DNA of 64,000 nt from Fen-1135 sp963705275 (GTDB taxonomy: Bacteria > Desulfobacterota > Syntrophia > Syntrophales > UBA2185), in the NCBI GenBank assembly GCA_963705275.1, contig OY970063.1:1612001-1676000 (forward strand), given 5' to 3'. Below are positions 1-8,995 of the stretch, piece by piece. Each line of letters begins with the position of its first letter. The stretch's first letter is position 1. Under the pieces are notes generated by a model that worked only from the letters and a program-made list of their open reading frames with translations, was not told the DNA's origin and made no database searches. A program made the translations under genes and the position numbers.

Positions 1-1285
1 TTTATCTTATGGTCACCCAGCTCTACCTGTTCCTGGCCGTCAGTGATTACCTCCCAGATGTTCTTGCCGGGATCGAGATCATCACGGCTCTGATCCACAT
101 ATGAGAGCTTGACCGTTTCCCCAATTCTGATCGTACCGGAGTCTGGCTTTTCCTGGCCTGTGATCATTCTGAACAGGGTGGTCTTTCCCGCCCCGTTCGG
201 GCCGATGACACCAACGATACCGCTCCGGGTGGGAGGGAGAATGACATCCCTTCTATGAGGAGGCGGTCACCGTATGCCTTGCTCACGCCGTCTGCCTCAA
301 TGACTACCTGGCCCAGTCGTGGCCCTGGCGGGATGTATATTTGCAGGTCCCTGGCATGTTTCTCACCTTCCTCCTTCAAGAGCGCCTCGTAGGAACTGAT
401 GCGGGCCTTGGACTTCGCGTGCCTTCCCTTCGGTGACATGCGTATCCACTCCAGTTCGCGCTGCAAGGTCCGCTGGCGCTCAGTTTCCCTTTTTTCCTCC
501 ACTTCCAGGCGTTTCCGTTTCTGTTCCAGCCACGATGAATAGTTTCCCTGCCAGGGAATCCCCTGCCCACGGTCCAGCTCCAGGATCCAGCCCGCCACAT
601 TATCGAGGAAGTACCTGTCGTGTGTCACGGCAATGACTGTGCCGTGGTAGCGCTGCAGGTGGTGTTCCAGCCATGCGACTGTCTCGGCATCGAGATGGTT
701 CGTCGGCTCATCGAGAAGAAGTACGTCCGGTTTCTGAAGCAACAGCCTGCAGAGGGCCACGCGCCGCCTCTCCCCGCCGGAGAGGATTTTTACAGGGGTA
801 TCTCCCGGCGGGCAGCGAAGGGCATCCATGGCCATTTCCAGCCTGGCATCCAGATCCCAGGCGTCGAGGGCGTCGAGCTTCTCCTGAACCTCTCCCTGAC
901 GTTCGATGAGTTTGTTCATCTCGTTGTCAGACATCGGTTCGCCGAATCTCTCGGTGATCGTATTGAATTCATTCAGAAGAGCAGCAGTTCCCCGCACGCC
1001 TTCTTCGACGATAGCCCGCACAGTCTTTGTCTCGTCCAGGCGCGGCTCCTGCTCGAGAAACCCGACGGTGTGCCCCGGGGACAGGATCGTCTTTCCGTTG
1101 AAGTCCTGGTCAACTCCCGCAAGTATGCGCAAGAGAGAGCTCTTGCCGGAACCATTAAGACCGAGGACGCCTATCTTGGCGCCATAGAAATAGGATAGAT
1201 AGATGTCCTTCAGCACCGCTTTCTTGTCATAATACTTCGAAACCCCGATCATGGAATAAATTACTTTAGTCGTTTCATTGGACAT
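1..1285 (-). CDS. ettA: EttA-type ABC-F ATPase, frameshifted and cut by the window edge
   Basis: This is an ABC-F translation factor of the EttA type, a cytoplasmic ribosome-associated ATPase that gates the first elongation cycles according to ATP level. The first ABC domain is intact: Walker A GLNGSGKSS (about residues 43-51), signature LSGGE, Walker B LLLDEPTNHLD, followed by the arm and a charged linker. The second domain is broken. The reading frame that starts at 1285 runs out at 164, but the fragment downstream of about position 222 continues in another frame with a proper Walker A (GPNGAGKTT) and stays open to base 1. One base missing, or two extra, near 221-230 would restore a normal protein. 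No homopolymer lies there, so a real mutation and an assembly error are both possible. The C-terminus lies outside the window. Confidence 0.85.
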
Positions 1286-1363
1286 AGGGTCCGTTAATCT
1301 CCTTCCGTCATCAACGAATATTATTCCCGTCCACCAATTTTCTAAATGGAGCGGCTGATGTTC

Positions 1364-2203
1364 TTAGTCTCCGTCATCGGCGGTGGCAAGATAACGGTCA
1401 ATCATTGCTGATGTTCCTATTATGAGATCAGAAAAAGCCTTTTCATTCTTCTCATCCTTTATGATGAACGGGATGGCCTGCACTTTGGCGGAAAAGACCT
1501 CCTGCAACAATCTTACTGTATCGCGTCTCCTCTGTTCGACTTTTTCCGGTACGCTGTAGCCGTCATTTTTCTGTTCGTTATCGCCGAAATCATCGACAAG
1601 CAAGACGTGCCTGACTCCGCCCATATGGAGACCATTTTTCAGAATCTCCCAGAACCGGGTATTGTCCTTATGAAAACCGAGGTCAGCAGAATTGGCGACG
1701 ATGACTGATTTACTGCGGCGAGCGTTCATGGCTGCTTTTGCCGACACCGCCTGTACATGCAATTCTTCAAGAAATTGTAGGATGTAACCCGTCGCTTCGG
1801 CATAATGATCCGTAGCAATGATCGCTGTTACAGAGGGATGCATATTTAACTTATCGAAAAGGGACTGCCAGCGACCATCGATTCGGGAATGGCTGAGATA
1901 GTTATCTACAAATAAAGATGCCGCATCCGAAATGTCCATGCGGGAGAGGGCGGACATATTAGGACTGAGAATAACGCGTACCCTGTCCGCTATGGCTTTC
2001 TTGTATCCTACTTGCGTTGTGCTCCCCTCCACCCAGGTGGGATTGACGATCTGTTCCCAGAATATGTCGGGGCTCGTGACCCCCATATCCGTTAAGCCAC
2101 TTTCTCTTAGCTCATTCATCAAATGGTCGGGCCGTCCGAATAGCGTGGATTCCAGACTGAGGGTTCCCGAGTAGTCGAAGATGATCAGCTTTCTTGGATG
2201 CAT
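1364..2203 (-). CDS. HAD-like hydrolase of unknown substrate
   Basis: A 279-residue cytoplasmic protein. Its N-terminus carries a haloacid-dehalogenase motif I, DYSGTL, with Asp10 as the likely nucleophile. The usual second Asp (DxD) is replaced by Ser12. A late LLVDDFGDN segment fits motif IV. Ser in place of the acid/base Asp is seen in non-phosphatase HAD members and makes ordinary phosphatase activity uncertain. The gene starts 14 bp after the thiE stop on the same strand, so it is probably the third gene of a thiM-thiE transcript. A role in thiamine salvage is only suggested by position. The substrate cannot be told from sequence. Confidence 0.55.
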   Translation of the reverse strand: MHPRKLIIFDYSGTLSLESTLFGRPDHLMNELRESGLTDMGVTSPDIFWEQIVNPTWVEGSTTQVGYKKAIADRVRVILSPNMSALSRMDISDAASLFVDNYLSHSRIDGRWQSLFDKLNMHPSVTAIIATDHYAEATGYILQFLEELHVQAVSAKAAMNARRSKSVIVANSADLGFHKDNTRFWEILKNGLHMGGVRHVLLVDDFGDNEQKNDGYSVPEKVEQRRRDTVRLLQEVFSAKVQAIPFIIKDEKNEKAFSDLIIGTSAMIDRYLATADDGD

Positions 2204-2217
2204 GCAAAAAAAGTCCC

Positions 2218-2853
2218 CTATGCCGGCCGCCTCTTTAAGGCCGCCTGGATGATTGCATTGATTTCCCGCGAAACGAGCAGCGGATCGGAGGCGGCACAGA
2301 TGGCTGAGATGATGGCAATGCTGTCGGCTCCGGCGATGACGGCTTCGTCTGCATTTGACGCATTCATGCCGCCGATGGCAACCAGTTTGTGGCGTGAATA
2401 GGCCTTGATTCTCGCAATTCCTGCAAAGCCCCAGCTTCCTTTCGTGTCAGTCTTGGTGGGCGTCTCAAAAACAGGACTGACACCAAGATAGTTGACATCG
2501 AGCGCCTCTGCTTCTAATACATCTTCCCACGTTTCTACAGAGAGGCCGATGATGGCATTGGGCCCCATGATTCTCCGGGCCTGGACATAAGGCATGTCGT
2601 CCTGCCCGATATGGACTCCGTCGGCGCCACAGGCAAGTGCCACGTCGATGCGGTCATTTATGATAAGGGGTACTCGAAACCTGGCCGTTAAGCTCTTCAT
2701 CCGCTGCGCCTCCTCCACGAAAAAACGGGTGGATACATCTTTTTCACGGAGCTGTATGCAGGCTGCTCCACCAATGAGCGCCTGATGCGCCACATCTTCA
2801 AGTGATCGGTTGCCGCATAATCCGCGGTCTGTAACCAGGTATAATCCGCGCAA
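2218..2853 (-). CDS. thiE: Thiamine-phosphate synthase ThiE
   Basis: ThiE joins hydroxymethylpyrimidine diphosphate and hydroxyethylthiazole phosphate to thiamine phosphate in the cytoplasm. The TIM-barrel signatures are clear: LYLVTDR at the N-terminus, the QLREKD loop that binds pyrophosphate, HIGQDD, the GVSPVFETPTK loop and VAIGGM. I place the start at a TTG at 2853: it gives 211 residues, the family's usual length, and has a GGAAGG ribosome-binding site six bases upstream, inside the end of thiM. The frame is open up to 3066, but that extension is basic and low in complexity, overlaps thiM, and has no family homology. The start lies 3 bp past the thiM stop, so translation is probably coupled. 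Confidence 0.9.
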   Translation of the reverse strand: MRGLYLVTDRGLCGNRSLEDVAHQALIGGAACIQLREKDVSTRFFVEEAQRMKSLTARFRVPLIINDRIDVALACGADGVHIGQDDMPYVQARRIMGPNAIIGLSVETWEDVLEAEALDVNYLGVSPVFETPTKTDTKGSWGFAGIARIKAYSRHKLVAIGGMNASNADEAVIAGADSIAIISAICAASDPLLVSREINAIIQAALKRRPA

Positions 2854-2855
2854 AG

Positions 2856-3659
2856 TCAACCTTCCAATTTGAGGTAATGTTTTATGTCCTTTTCTGACAG
2901 CCCGTAGAGGGCATCGAGAAAACGGACCTGAAGCGTCCCCGGACCCGCCGCGTTCTTTACGGCGATTTCTCCGGCTATGCCCATAACCGCCATTGCCTGA
3001 GCCGCGGCCTCCGCATACGCCCGGTTCACGGCGGCAAACGCCCCGCATATTGCCGTCGCAATGCATCCCATACCGGTAACCTTTGTCATCATGGGGTGAC
3101 CGTTCATGATCTTGGTCACATCGTCTCCATAAATAATATAGTCCGTTTCTCCACTGACACAGACAACGCTTCCATAAGTCTTGTTTAGCTGCCGGGCTAT
3201 GTCCACTGCTGAATGTGAGGAAGCAGTGCTCTCTACCCCTCTTGTCTGTGTCTCTGCCTCCATGAGGGCCATAATCTCCGAGGCGTTGCCTCTGATTATA
3301 GCCGGCGGCACTTCCCGTATCAACTCCCTTGCCGTACTGGTACGATATACCGTTGCCCCCGCGCCAACAGGGTCCAGAATTATGGGGGTGTTCATTTTCT
3401 TGGCCTGTTCAACAGCCAAGAGCATCGCTCGTATCCAATGCGGGCTCAGCGTTCCGATATTGATGACCAGCGCGCCCGCTATGTTGACCATTTCCTCCAC
3501 CTCCTCTTCCGCGTGAGCCATAACCGGCGAGGCTCCGATGGCCAACAGCGCGTTCGCTGAGTTGTTCATGACGACATAATTGGTAATGTTGTGGATCACC
3601 GGCGAATTTTCTCTGATTTCCTTGACTGATGACCAGATACTGGATGCAGAAACCTTCAT
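2856..3659 (-). CDS. thiM: Hydroxyethylthiazole kinase ThiM
   Basis: ThiM phosphorylates 4-methyl-5-(2-hydroxyethyl)thiazole, a thiamine salvage step feeding ThiE directly downstream. The 267-residue length is normal. Characteristic stretches are HNITNYVVMN near the N-terminus, the LDPVGAGAT phosphate-binding region, GNASEI, and the VTGMGC anion hole, whose Cys is the usual catalytic residue. The ATG at 3659 has a strong AAGGAGAG ribosome-binding site. With thiE it forms a compact salvage pair. No de novo thi genes are present in the window. I looked upstream for a TPP riboswitch and saw none. Confidence 0.93.
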   Translation of the reverse strand: MKVSASSIWSSVKEIRENSPVIHNITNYVVMNNSANALLAIGASPVMAHAEEEVEEMVNIAGALVINIGTLSPHWIRAMLLAVEQAKKMNTPIILDPVGAGATVYRTSTARELIREVPPAIIRGNASEIMALMEAETQTRGVESTASSHSAVDIARQLNKTYGSVVCVSGETDYIIYGDDVTKIMNGHPMMTKVTGMGCIATAICGAFAAVNRAYAEAAAQAMAVMGIAGEIAVKNAAGPGTLQVRFLDALYGLSEKDIKHYLKLEG

Positions 3660-3898
3660 ACGGCAACTCTCCTTGTCTTCGTAAAATCAATTCTTGTCTT
3701 GAGTCGTGTCTCCCATCACATCAATATCGTGTTTTGAAATGTATCATATAATGGATATGAATGTAAACGTGATGAAGCTTTCGATATGTGTATTTGCCGG
3801 GTTGTGCAATTCCGTCAAATATAGTAGCTTCTTCCAGGCCGCGAATTCCAGGTTGGAGCTAGAGAAAACTTTATATTTACGCAGCCGGGGTGTCAAAG

Positions 3899-4939
3899 AT
3901 GAATAACATGAACGCGATAATTGAAACGTTGAAACAGAATCAGGAGATTGCGCAAAAATTTTTCGAGATCGAAACCAGTGTCTTATCCATTCTCAATTTC
4001 AAGGACTTTCTAGAACGACTGCTCACAGAAATCCAGGACAAAATGGATATCCCCTATGCATGGATTGCGCTGATTGAAGAGAGCGACATCACGGAGATGC
4101 TTCGAAATTCGGCGGCATCAGAAATTCTGAAAGAGAGGACGAGACTGATTAGCAAAAATGCGTTTCTGAAAGTGATGAATAACAAGACAGACCCTATGCT
4201 CGCTAATGATAATTTATTGGCCTTCCGTGCATTGATTCCCCGTCAGTACAAGCATCACATACGGTCCATTGCCGTCGCTCCCCTGACGCTGGATGGCGGG
4301 ATTATAGGCAGCCTGAATCAAGCAGACACTTCTAAGTTCCGTTACCGCCCGGACATGGATACGACCTTGCTGAAACGGCTCGCGACGATTGTTTCAATTT
4401 GTCTCTCAAATGTTATGGCTCACGAAAGACTCAACTTTCTCGCATCAAGAGATTCTCTTACGGGATTGTTGAACCGCAGGGTGCTGGAACACATAGTAAG
4501 GAGGGAGTTTGACCGGGCATCAAGGTACAAGACTCCACTGACGGTTGTCTTTCTCGACGTGGATGACTTTAAGATGGTGAATGACCTCTACGGTCATGAC
4601 GCCGGTGATGATGTGCTGAAATATGTGGCAACCCAATTGCTGTCTATGACCCGCGCCAGTGATGTTGTCGCAAGATTCGCGGGAGATGAGTTCATCGTAA
4701 TTCTTCCCAATACACCCATCAATGAAGCCTCTGAATTCGCCGCTCGCATGCAGACCTTTTTTGTCAATCACCCCCTGGACTTTCAAGGTACTTCGATCCG
4801 GGTCTCCGTAAGCCATGGATTATCGCACATGGAAGATGGCGCTTGTGATGCCATGTCACTTCTGAAGAAGGCGGATAAGATGCTTTACAGGGCGAAGAAG
4901 GAAAAGAAAACAAAACATTCCTCTCTACGAACCGATTAA
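3899..4939 (+). CDS. GAF/DUF484-like sensor diguanylate cyclase
   Basis: A c-di-GMP synthase candidate of about 346 residues. The N-terminal half (roughly residues 10-180) looks like a GAF/DUF484-type sensor fold without membrane segments, so the protein is cytosolic. The C-terminal half is a GGDEF domain: the DSLTGLLNRR entry motif, FLDVDDFK, and an AGDEF active-site loop, an accepted variant of GGDEF. An RASD sequence five residues before the loop matches the RxxD inhibitory site, so product feedback is likely. I chose the ATG at 3899 because of the GGGGTG ribosome-binding site six bases before it. A GTG at 3890 is the alternative. The gene is divergent from thiM and overlaps the convergent DUF6599 gene by 4 bp. 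Confidence 0.85.
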   Translation: MNNMNAIIETLKQNQEIAQKFFEIETSVLSILNFKDFLERLLTEIQDKMDIPYAWIALIEESDITEMLRNSAASEILKERTRLISKNAFLKVMNNKTDPMLANDNLLAFRALIPRQYKHHIRSIAVAPLTLDGGIIGSLNQADTSKFRYRPDMDTTLLKRLATIVSICLSNVMAHERLNFLASRDSLTGLLNRRVLEHIVRREFDRASRYKTPLTVVFLDVDDFKMVNDLYGHDAGDDVLKYVATQLLSMTRASDVVARFAGDEFIVILPNTPINEASEFAARMQTFFVNHPLDFQGTSIRVSVSHGLSHMEDGACDAMSLLKKADKMLYRAKKEKKTKHSSLRTD

Positions 4940-5865
4940 TTATTGCCGCCGCCAAGCCTCTCTCGCAGCTGTTCGATAATTTTCTTGGCGGAGGAAGACT
5001 TTCTCAGCCTCACTGCGCCGATGACATAATGGCCTGACTGCTCCACTAATACTTCCCCATACAATGGGTCGACAGCGGCAATGGAGACGTAATTTCGCTC
5101 CCCTTGCGGTTGGATGTCTTTCCCCTCTGCCGTCAGGTAGGAACGGTACTGATCAAAGGCCTCTCTTGCAGCAGAGACGGAATCTTCAGGCACCAGAAAT
5201 ATCTGGAAACGTTCGCCTGGGAGAATTGCATCAGCTATGATGCCCCGACGAAAAAAGGCATAGCCGAGGAGGCTCTTGGCTATATACCGATCCGTCTTCG
5301 GAACAATACCCGGCATTTTCAGGGCGTCAAGCTCCCCTATGGGCCTTGCGTTGAACGGGAGCTTCTCCGATACAGTCCGGGCGCAGGCAAGAAATACATC
5401 CTGTCCCAGACCGGTCGCACCCGTAACTTGAAGCCTCACAAAATACCTGTCCTGGCAGAACATCAACTGGGACGGAGACACAAATCCTTCGGAGCCTACT
5501 GTAACGCTTGCGGCATCCGCCTTTCGGTAGTTGGAGTAAATTCCAAAGGCATCGAGCGGGGAGGCCATCCTGTATACATCAGCGACGATCCATACCTCCG
5601 AATTCTCTCTGTTCACATACGTGGCCGTGGCGAGCATATCGAACCCGTAAGGAAAATAAAGCTCTGCTTCGCCGTTGATATGATCGAAGAGCGTGTCTTT
5701 GTCAAAGAGGGCCACCTTGTCCTTCAGATCCCAGCCTTGAGCACAGCCGCGAGCAGGCAAAAGATTTTCCATGGACCCGTCCGCGGCAAAGATCGGGGCC
5801 GATGCCCTGATGGTCAACAATAGAATGCACATGATGATTGAAGAGACCACTCCAGGGCGATTCAT
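4936..5865 (-). CDS. Exported DUF6599-family protein
   Basis: A 309-residue protein with a typical signal peptide: a short basic start, a hydrophobic stretch over about residues 8-22, and a likely cleavage after an Ala-rich end (IFAADG). The mature part resembles the DUF6599 family, with the HINGEAELYFPYGF and DAFGIYSNYR motifs. This family has no known biochemical role. It ends tail-to-tail with the GGDEF gene (4 bp overlap) and lies downstream of the Tat-exported aldo/keto reductase on the same strand, so both may belong to one envelope-associated transcript. Family assignment is from memory of the motifs. Confidence 0.6.
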   Translation of the reverse strand: MNRPGVVSSIIMCILLLTIRASAPIFAADGSMENLLPARGCAQGWDLKDKVALFDKDTLFDHINGEAELYFPYGFDMLATATYVNRENSEVWIVADVYRMASPLDAFGIYSNYRKADAASVTVGSEGFVSPSQLMFCQDRYFVRLQVTGATGLGQDVFLACARTVSEKLPFNARPIGELDALKMPGIVPKTDRYIAKSLLGYAFFRRGIIADAILPGERFQIFLVPEDSVSAAREAFDQYRSYLTAEGKDIQPQGERNYVSIAAVDPLYGEVLVEQSGHYVIGAVRLRKSSSAKKIIEQLRERLGGGNN

Positions 5866-5907
5866 TGATATGCCCCTGTTTGGCGATAGATGCTGTGCAT
5901 TATTCCC

Positions 5908-7089
5908 TTAAGCAAGCAAACTCCTCGCCCTGTGCATCTTCTCTGCAATGTCAAGTCCGTTCACGCACCTGGCCATACAATCCGGACAGTCAAGGCATGC
6001 GGATGCAGAGATGGATGTGGGAATCTCAAGGTATGTGGACCGTGCGAGCCCAGATTCTTTGTATCCTTCTTTGTACATGAGGCAGCGGTTGATCGTGCTT
6101 ATCGCTACACCCTTCGGGCAGGTACTCTCACACTCCCCGCAAAGATGGCAGTAATAATGTTTCACAGCGGCGCCGTAACGCCTCAGGATGAGTTTGTCGA
6201 GGTAACCGAATTTCAGCCCCATCACCGCTATGTCTTCCCGGAGTTCCGCCATGTCTCTCATGCCTGGAATGGCCGCCGTGATATGCCTATTCTGAAGAGC
6301 CCACTTTAGAGCTGCCTGGTGGGGACTGATGGGACCCAGTGCACCGGTATCGTAACCCCCTGCCTGTGTCTTCATAGCGATAATGCCTATATTCGCCCGG
6401 GCGGCCCTTGCTATAGCTTCCTTCTCATCCGCGCTGCTCTTGAAGTTGTAGCCTACAAGAGCCGTATCGAATAACCTGTCATGATCATCCACAAGGGCGT
6501 TGAGAACCTGTACCTGGCCCTTGTGTGTTGTGACTCCGAAGAATCGGACCTTACCCTGCTCTTTCAGTTTTGTAAGGGCCTCCCGCGTCTCCGGATTGAA
6601 TATACGGTCTTTGTTTTCACCCGTTAGATTATGGAGTTGGATCACATCAACATAATCGGTTTCAAGAGCCCGGAGGCTCGTCTCAACATCTTTGAAGATG
6701 GCTTCTCTTGTATGCGAGTCAGGCTTTGTTTTCGTCGCCACATATATCTTGTCACGCCTGCCCTTCAATGCCTTCGCGACGATTTCCTCATTCTTGCCGC
6801 CCATATAACGCCGCGCCGTATCAACATAGTTCACACCGTGATCGAAGGCGACCCTCATCACCTCCGCCTCCGGCGTCAGCATCGCCCCGAAGCTTACGAC
6901 TGTAATCTTCATGCCGGTTCTGCCAAGGGTCCTGTATACAGGCGCGGGAAAGACGAAGGGTCCCGCCGACGCATAGCCCATGGCATTGGCTAAACCTTCC
7001 CACCCGATTAAAGCCGATGTTGTTCCTGCCAGACCAGCCTTGAGGAAGTCTCGCCTGTTTATTCCCGCATATCCTTTTTCTTTGTGCAT
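5908..7089 (-). CDS. Tat-exported aldo/keto reductase with C-terminal Fe-S module
   Basis: An aldo/keto reductase barrel (YRTLGRTGMK start, DTARRYMGG with the catalytic-Tyr-type segment, KTK, then a LHNLTGENKD strand) with two additions. The N-terminus has a twin-arginine signal (NRRDFLKAG) and a hydrophobic stretch, so the folded enzyme should be exported. The C-terminus holds two cysteine clusters, CHLCGECESTCPKG and CLDCPDCMARC, typical of 4Fe-4S binding. Such fusions are annotated as Fe-S aldo/keto reductases, and their substrates are unknown. The start at 7089 has a GGAGGA site four bases upstream. The frame is open to 7113 but lacks such a site. A periplasmic NAD(P)H-using barrel is odd, so the Fe-S centres may supply the electrons. 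Confidence 0.85.
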   Translation of the reverse strand: MHKEKGYAGINRRDFLKAGLAGTTSALIGWEGLANAMGYASAGPFVFPAPVYRTLGRTGMKITVVSFGAMLTPEAEVMRVAFDHGVNYVDTARRYMGGKNEEIVAKALKGRRDKIYVATKTKPDSHTREAIFKDVETSLRALETDYVDVIQLHNLTGENKDRIFNPETREALTKLKEQGKVRFFGVTTHKGQVQVLNALVDDHDRLFDTALVGYNFKSSADEKEAIARAARANIGIIAMKTQAGGYDTGALGPISPHQAALKWALQNRHITAAIPGMRDMAELREDIAVMGLKFGYLDKLILRRYGAAVKHYYCHLCGECESTCPKGVAISTINRCLMYKEGYKESGLARSTYLEIPTSISASACLDCPDCMARCVNGLDIAEKMHRARSLLA

Positions 7090-7117
7090 CACGTCCTCCG
7101 TATTTCCCGGCAATTAT

Positions 7118-7597
7118 TTATCCGCTGCCCTTGTATGCCTTCAGGACGCGCAGTATTTCTCCGATATCAGGAAGCTCCCTGATTGGATAGACCTTGATGA
7201 ATATGATTTTTCCTGTCTCATTGACAATCACGTTGGCCCTTTCCGAAAATCCTTCCGCGCGGAGAAGGCCCATGGACTTCGCGACGCCTCCGTGAGGCCA
7301 GAAATCAGCAAGAAGTCTCGTGTTCCTGACTCTCAGGCTCTTGGCCCAAGCCGCCTTGGAGGGCACACTGTCCACGCTTAGTCCCACAGCTATCGTATTG
7401 AGCTTATCGAAAGATTTCTTGTTCTTTTCCAGGGACTGCATCTGCTTGGCGCATATGGATGTCCAGGCGAGAGGATGGAATGACAAGAGCACCTTTCCCC
7501 CCCTATACTCCGACAGATGGAAGTCTTGGCCCTTCTGATCTTTCAAGGAAAAATCCTTCACTTTCTTGCCTTGTTGCACCCCTTTCTTATCTGCCAT
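7118..7597 (-). CDS. Peroxiredoxin (AhpC/TSA, 1-Cys type)
   Basis: A 159-residue thioredoxin-fold peroxidase. The motif PLAWTSIC fits the PxxxTxxC peroxidatic signature with Cys49 as the attacking residue. No second cysteine is present, so this is a 1-Cys enzyme that needs an external reductant. Length and the FSLKDQKGQ start match bacterioferritin-comigratory/AhpE-like peroxiredoxins. It would detoxify peroxides in the cytoplasm, as no signal peptide is seen. It precedes the Tat-exported reductase on the same strand by about 30 bp, so the two are probably co-transcribed. Confidence 0.85.
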   Translation of the reverse strand: MADKKGVQQGKKVKDFSLKDQKGQDFHLSEYRGGKVLLSFHPLAWTSICAKQMQSLEKNKKSFDKLNTIAVGLSVDSVPSKAAWAKSLRVRNTRLLADFWPHGGVAKSMGLLRAEGFSERANVIVNETGKIIFIKVYPIRELPDIGEILRVLKAYKGSG

Positions 7598-7787
7598 AGA
7601 AAACCTCCGTTATTTAAAATTTCAACGAAAATATACTTATTTTTTCGCGACAATGATCTTAAGCAAGATACCTAATTAGATGGATAGAATTTGATAATAA
7701 GTGTGACATAAAATAACTTGCAATGTAAAGAACAGTTTGAGAGTCGTAACTGCATTTGCTTACCCTTTCAAAATTGGTGGGTTGCAT

Positions 7788-8981
7788 TCACTGCCGGTGT
7801 CGAAGTTTTGGGGGAGGTGCATAAGGACTATCCAGATATTTCCTTGCCTCCACCTGGGCAAAACCTTCCCCGCCTGGCTCTGCTAGGGCCCTGTTATAGT
7901 ATTCTTCCGCCTGCTCCCTTTCCTTGAGAGCGTCGTGTATCATCCCCAGACGCACGAGAGCCCAGGCGCGAACCCGCGCATTATAGGGCGCCTTATCCTT
8001 TAGTGTCTTTTCAAGATAATCGGATGCCTTGGTATATTCTCCCTCGTTGAAAAAGATTCTTCCCATTAACTGATCGAGCCGCGGCTGGAGTTGCGGAACA
8101 AAGGGGGGCCTGCCTGCTTGAATCCCTTTTTCAATCTCACGGGCAGTAGCGAAAGCCTCCTGGAAATGGTGGAGCTCGGAGAGGGCATTGGCTAAGGCAA
8201 ATGAAAAATTGTAATTGCGGGGAAACTTTTTTCTTAGCTCACGGGCAATGGGAAGAGCCCGGACAGGTTGTTTTTCAAAGTTCACATAGACCGACGCGAG
8301 TTCAGACTGCGCAAGTTCTTTCAGTAGATCGCCCTTCTTCGCCGCCAATTCCAGTTCCTGAAGCCCTTTCTTGCTGTCTCCGGAGGCGATTAGCAGGGAA
8401 GAAAAGAAACGGGCCAAGGGAGGCAGGTGATCGAGATGGTAATGGAGCAGGCCCATGAGAAAATATGTGTCATAATTTTGTGGATCTGTTTCCTTTGCTT
8501 TTTCCAAATAATCCCAGATATTCGATGTCTCCTGCGCTACGACGCGATACTCTTTTTGCCCGATAGCCCAACGGACTTTGATAATCTTCGCCAGAGCCGT
8601 AGCAAAGTAAGCCTGACCTTCATTCGGATTCTTCTCGATCCTGCTCTGACCTCGGGCTGTGGCTTCGCTCACGTAACGAAGCATGGACTCCTGATATTTC
8701 TCCCTCTCCTTCTGATCAAGGCTAATCTCATAAAAGAACAAGTTCCCCAGCGCAGAAAAAGCATAGCCAGTCGGGTTTTCCCGATCCAGGTCCACTGCTT
8801 TTTGCAGATAGGCGCTTGCGCTCTGCGGCTCCAGGTTGAAAATTCTTTCAATTCCCTGCCTGAGATAGGGATGGAGCTGGATCGGCTTCGATTGGGCTGC
8901 TGCCGTGTCAGCATCAACGGCAGAGATTATTAGGGATAGGCAGAGGGTAAAGAAAAGCATTGCCCTCTTCTTCTTGTTCAT
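7788..8981 (-). CDS. Exported TPR-repeat protein
   Basis: A 397-residue protein with an N-terminal signal peptide (KKKR start, hydrophobic residues about 9-22, Ala-rich cleavage region). The rest is helical with several tetratricopeptide-like units, seen at SASAYLQKAVDLDRENP, in the DPQNYDTYFLMGLLHYHL region, and in a C-terminal unit at KEREQAEEYYNRALAEP. It should act as a periplasmic or membrane-attached scaffold, with no enzymatic motif. It lies 14 bp downstream of the metallo-beta-lactamase-fold gene on the same strand, so they are probably one unit. Function unknown beyond protein binding. Confidence 0.65.
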   Translation of the reverse strand: MNKKKRAMLFFTLCLSLIISAVDADTAAAQSKPIQLHPYLRQGIERIFNLEPQSASAYLQKAVDLDRENPTGYAFSALGNLFFYEISLDQKEREKYQESMLRYVSEATARGQSRIEKNPNEGQAYFATALAKIIKVRWAIGQKEYRVVAQETSNIWDYLEKAKETDPQNYDTYFLMGLLHYHLDHLPPLARFFSSLLIASGDSKKGLQELELAAKKGDLLKELAQSELASVYVNFEKQPVRALPIARELRKKFPRNYNFSFALANALSELHHFQEAFATAREIEKGIQAGRPPFVPQLQPRLDQLMGRIFFNEGEYTKASDYLEKTLKDKAPYNARVRAWALVRLGMIHDALKEREQAEEYYNRALAEPGGEGFAQVEARKYLDSPYAPPPKLRHRQ

Positions 8982-8995
8982 TTTCGTTATTCTTC

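Noticed and set aside
620..1198. Open frame of 192 codons on the plus strand inside the EttA gene
   Set aside because: It is antisense to well-conserved EttA coding sequence and has no family pattern; it is a codon-bias shadow.
2854..3066. N-terminal extension of ThiE
   Set aside because: Overlaps thiM, is Gly/Arg-rich and has no ThiE homology; the TTG at 2853 gives the normal length.
3660..3898. TPP riboswitch before thiM
   Set aside because: Searched for the conserved thi-box segments on the minus strand; none present.
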